The notes beneath the pieces are model-generated. The model did no database searches, had not been told where the DNA came from, and saw only the letters and a list, made by a program, of their open reading frames with translations. Made by a program: the position numbers and the translations under genes. From assembly GCA_964551925.1 (NCBI GenBank), contig CAZKFA010000003.1, positions 1 to 64,000 on the forward strand: DNA of 64,000 bases, read 5' to 3'. Positions 61,189 to 64,000 of the stretch are shown here, piece after piece; positions within the stretch are counted from its first letter, which is position 1, and every line of letters begins with the position of its first letter. Origin of the DNA: CAZKFA01 sp964551925 (GTDB taxonomy: Bacteria > Cyanobacteriota > Vampirovibrionia > LMEP-6097).

Positions 61189-62253
61189 TTGCAACAAATC
61201 CTGTTCACTGTGTTTGGCACTCAGACAAATTCTCAAACGTGGAGTCTTTACCGTTGGCGGTCTAATTGCCATAACCAATAAACCTTGCTCGTGCAATTGT
61301 TTGCTGAATTGCAATGCTTGTTCAACAGAATGACACTCCAGAGCAAAAATAGCCGTGCAGTCATTAATCCAATTATCAATACCATAATCAGCAAGCAGTT
61401 TACGAAAGATAGCAATATTAGAATGTAATTTCAAACGCAATTGTGGCTGATATCTAATCAACTCAAGATTACTTAGAATCTGATTGGATACTGATGGCGA
61501 CATCGCTGTTGAGAACATAAAAGTTCTTGCGTGATTCTTGAGATAAGCTATCAAGTCCTTAGAACCTGCTATATAAGCACCTTCTAATCCAACAGCCTTA
61601 GAAAAAGTCCCCATCTGTACATCAACATCAAGCCCAAACTCTTCCACCAAACCAGCTCCCTGACTACCAAAGAGCCCAGTGGCATGAGCTTCATCGACAT
61701 AGGTAAAACAAGAATATTGTTTAGCAAGTTCAACTATCTCACAAAGATTAGCCTTATCACCATCCATACTAAAAACGCTGTCAGTAATTATCATGGACTT
61801 AGCATAGTTAGCACGATAGGCTAATAATAATTCTTGTAAATGCTCCATATCATTATGCTTATAAATAAATTTCTTAGCTCGCGACAATCTAATACCATCA
61901 AAAATACAAGAGTGATTAAGTTCATCAGTAAAAACAACATCTCTAGAATCCACTAGGCATGAAATGCTACCGAGATTCGCTAAATAACCACTAGAAAAAA
62001 CTAGCGCAGCTTCAACTCCTTTCCATTCTGCAATAAAATTTTCTAACTTAAGATGAGCAGCATGAGTACCTGTTGTTAAACGTGAGCCAGTACTGCCAGT
62101 AATAAACTGAGCTTCAATCCCAGAGCTTAAGCCCAAATAGTCATTAGAACTAAAATTTATCAACTGGTTATCAACAACAATAGTATCGCGCAATAAATTA
62201 TTCCGTTCTAAGTCAAGAAGCTTAGCGCTCAAAAAACTACTTAAATCTTTCAT
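61162..62253 (-). CDS. bioF: 8-amino-7-oxononanoate synthase-like PLP enzyme
   Basis: 363 residues. Alpha-oxoamine synthase family: NFSSNDYLGLSS, TGSTGSRLTTGTHAAHLKLE, FSSGYLANLGS, HSCIFDGIRLS, the aldimine Asp/His DEAHATGLFGSQGAG and the PLP Lys in GTFSKAVGLEGAY. BioF condenses pimeloyl-thioester with alanine to start biotin ring synthesis. KBL (glycine C-acetyltransferase) has a similar sequence, but the length and end support BioF. Overlaps ubiX by 4 bases (ATGA). Other bio genes are absent. Confidence 0.85.
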   Translation of the reverse strand: MKDLSSFLSAKLLDLERNNLLRDTIVVDNQLINFSSNDYLGLSSGIEAQFITGSTGSRLTTGTHAAHLKLENFIAEWKGVEAALVFSSGYLANLGSISCLVDSRDVVFTDELNHSCIFDGIRLSRAKKFIYKHNDMEHLQELLLAYRANYAKSMIITDSVFSMDGDKANLCEIVELAKQYSCFTYVDEAHATGLFGSQGAGLVEEFGLDVDVQMGTFSKAVGLEGAYIAGSKDLIAYLKNHARTFMFSTAMSPSVSNQILSNLELIRYQPQLRLKLHSNIAIFRKLLADYGIDNWINDCTAIFALECHSVEQALQFSKQLHEQGLLVMAIRPPTVKTPRLRICLSAKHSEQDLLQLVKNLALL

Positions 62254-62918
62254 GACAATGACTGAAACTGTCTCAGGTACTGAGGTATAGACTTATCCTT
62301 CCCAGTCCATCTTTTAAAACTCTCATTATCAATTCCAAACACGTCAAGAGTTTTACCAACGACAAAATTTATTTGATCTATTAGGGTTATTGGGGCATGA
62401 TAGAAACCAGGAGCTGCTGGCAAGATGATTGCGCCCATCTCACTAAGAGTAAGCATGTTGCGCAAATGTATAGTACTAAGAGGTGTCTCACGCGCAACCA
62501 AAACCAACCTGCGACGTTCTTTCAGAATCACATCAGCAGCACGACTAATAAGATTATTACTGGTACCTGCAGCAATATTTGCCATAGTCCCCATACTACA
62601 AGGAGCAATAATCATTCCTTGAGTGCGATAAGAACCTGATGAAATTGAAGCAGCAATATTATTCTGATCCCAAATCTTGACGCGAAGATTATGATTAATC
62701 TGCAAAAAATCTTTAATCTGCAATAATATATCCTTGCCTTGTAAATCCAAACCAAGTTCTTGTTTGGCCACAATAATGGCATTAGATGATATAACTAACT
62801 CGACAGGATATTCATGCTCAACAAAAAATTTTAATAAAGTCAAGCCATAAACAAAACCACTGGCTCCGGTGATAGCTAAGACTATTGGTAGGGATTTATT
62901 GTCCTGCACTTCATTCAA
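62250..62918 (-). CDS. ubiX: Flavin prenyltransferase UbiX
   Basis: Up to 222 residues. FMN-binding Rossmann-like fold: LAITGASGFVYGLTLL, VISSNAII, the block SSGSYRTQGMIIAPCSMGTMANIAAGTSNNLISRAADVILKERR and LVARETPLSTIHLRNM. Makes prenylated FMN for UbiD decarboxylases (quinone pathway). The frame's first start is TTG 62918, which overlaps a minus-strand TATAAT (62923-62918); GTG 62909 may be the actual start. First gene of ubiX-bioF. No ubiD is in the window. Confidence 0.93.
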   Translation of the reverse strand: MNEVQDNKSLPIVLAITGASGFVYGLTLLKFFVEHEYPVELVISSNAIIVAKQELGLDLQGKDILLQIKDFLQINHNLRVKIWDQNNIAASISSGSYRTQGMIIAPCSMGTMANIAAGTSNNLISRAADVILKERRRLVLVARETPLSTIHLRNMLTLSEMGAIILPAAPGFYHAPITLIDQINFVVGKTLDVFGIDNESFKRWTGKDKSIPQYLRQFQSLS

Positions 62919-63054
62919 TTATAGCTACCAAGCGTTATATAATTATTCACTTTATATACCAAGCACTCTAATCGAACATTGATTAATAATATAGATTTCT
63001 GAAGTCTTTATTTTGTGATATACTGTATTGTTATATTAAGTAGGGGGTTTTCTT

Positions 63055-64000
63055 GTGTCTGTGGATATTCGACAAAATGATTCAGCAGCGAATGGGCGAA
63101 TAATAGTTCGCCGATCGGATGATTCAATCAGACCAGAGAATTTACCACAAATGGGTGAAACAGTAGTTCCTCCACCTATTGCTAACAAGAGTTCAATTCA
63201 ATCATCTGGAGCCAAAGATGCAGCCGAAGCTCTTCATAAAGATACAACTAATAACTGTGCTCCCAATCAAGACACGGAGCAACCTTTACGAATACTAAAT
63301 CTTGAAGGTAATAAACTTCCAAGAAACCTAGTAGATAATGCCAAGTTCCCTCCTTTAATTGAAACTGGATTTCAATTCTCTAATGAGCTTCGTGAATCTA
63401 GTCCTGAATTGTATAAGACTGTTGAAAAGGATTTCAATGATCCTGATAGTTTATGGCACGAGGAAGATTTTGATCGCAGTGAAGAACTTTATAGTTCAAG
63501 ATTTCTACTTAATGCAGTTGCAAGAAATATCAAAGGATTTCAACTAGGTCGTTTAGATCCTAGGGCTGTCGTTCGGTTACAAGAAGAGTCCCAGACTAAT
63601 TCTCCACCTAGTGAAGAATTAATCAACTTGATCCAAATAAGTTATGAAGACTGTGTTAATAAAATAGTGCTAGGAGGAACTTCTGATGTCGCAGAATACT
63701 TCAGACCAAAGCCTATTGTAAACATGGATCAAACGATCATTCGTTCTGCCGAAGATCGTTGGTTAGATACATTAGAAGATATAGATCTCTCCCTAGAAGA
63801 CGAGAAACGCAAATCATTACTCGAAAAAAAAACCGGGCAATCCTTTACTAAGCAAACATGGGCTGAGCTAAAAGAACAATATCAACGACGCGCAATAAAA
63901 AAAATTAACGAGCTTTTGGTTCCAAAGTCAGTCAGATCCTATTTAGAAGAAAAAGAAGGACGCCCTCTTAGCGACGAAGAGATTCTAACTATCATAGAAA
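63055..64000 (+). CDS. Hypothetical protein, 5' part (runs off the window)
   Basis: Open from GTG 63055 to the end of the window (at least 315 codons). The start is supported by AGGGGG 7 bases upstream; GTG 63061 is an alternative. The first ~90 residues are polar and probably disordered (IIVRRSDDSIRPENLPQMG, SIQSSGAKDAAEALHKD). Then a charged helical body (ELYSSRFLLNAVARNIKGF, WLDTLEDIDLSLEDEKRKSL). No motif recognised. In style (disordered start, helical body, no signal) it resembles the unknown protein at 4868-6733. Confidence 0.6.
   Translation, partial: MSVDIRQNDSAANGRIIVRRSDDSIRPENLPQMGETVVPPPIANKSSIQSSGAKDAAEALHKDTTNNCAPNQDTEQPLRILNLEGNKLPRNLVDNAKFPPLIETGFQFSNELRESSPELYKTVEKDFNDPDSLWHEEDFDRSEELYSSRFLLNAVARNIKGFQLGRLDPRAVVRLQEESQTNSPPSEELINLIQISYEDCVNKIVLGGTSDVAEYFRPKPIVNMDQTIIRSAEDRWLDTLEDIDLSLEDEKRKSLLEKKTGQSFTKQTWAELKEQYQRRAIKKINELLVPKSVRSYLEEKEGRPLSDEEILTIIE

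Noticed and set aside
1..64000. CRISPR arrays, tRNA, rRNA and insertion sequences
   Set aside because: No regular spacer repeats, no tRNA-like cloverleaf in the intergenic gaps and no transposase were found on reading.

Overview
The window is AT-rich, gene-dense DNA from a flagellated, diderm-type bacterium that most resembles a non-photosynthetic member of the Cyanobacteriota (Vampirovibrionia/Melainabacteria-like). The strongest marker is the RNA polymerase locus rpoB-rpoC1-rpoC2, in which beta-prime is split into two proteins at the cyanobacterial position. No photosynthesis gene is present. LPS-type and envelope genes (ArnT-like and GT9 glycosyltransferases, an MCE/MlaD protein, site-2 protease, signal peptidase I) fit a two-membrane cell; motB, fliS and an flgF/flgG-family gene show a flagellum. 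The lineage is inferred from gene content, not from a tree.

Layout. 1-6.7 kb: 3' end of an aminopeptidase P gene, a secreted beta-roll repeat protein, a DUF4143-type ATPase, a solitary astB and two unknown genes. 6.8-16 kb: mreB-mreC-rsfS-acyltransferase, then an aminotransferase, a Zn dehydrogenase and hemH (minus), then aroH, a CDP-alcohol transferase and a double hot-dog protein (plus). 16-21.4 kb: motB followed by two tandem, membrane-anchored proteins with degenerate AAA+ domains, and a divergent fliS. 21.4-26.9 kb: a MalK-like ATPase, a divergent PxpA/LamB-YcsF protein, a Xer recombinase, an oligopeptide permease, a flavin reductase and an flgF/G gene, with a scaffold gap. 26.9-36 kb: rpoC2, rpoC1, rpoB. 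36-43.8 kb: MCE protein, lipoprotein with a PDZ-like domain, an unknown gene, a second DUF4143 ATPase, a MetF-like reductase, OppF and murQ. 43.7-51.9 kb: two large unknown helical proteins, atpG, pyrimidine-nucleoside phosphorylase, ArnT-like transferase, lepB. 51.9-64 kb: a membrane Fe-S reductase, der-clcA-dppB, a GT9 transferase interrupted by a second gap, rseP, an exonuclease, ubiX-bioF and the start of a long unknown gene. No stretch above 300 bases lacks a gene, and no tRNA, rRNA or CRISPR array was seen.

Most striking: (i) the motB-linked pair of pseudo-AAA+ membrane proteins; (ii) a family of three 25-bp palindromes with CTATAG half-sites, each in a divergent intergenic region (mreB, atpG, lepB); (iii) a stack of three inverted repeats between murQ and a divergent unknown gene; (iv) many promoters whose -10 box lies only 6-9 bp from the start codon, suggesting leaderless mRNAs. 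Both runs of 100 N are flanked by exact duplicates of the contig ends (55 and 23 bp), so they are probably unmerged overlaps rather than missing DNA.
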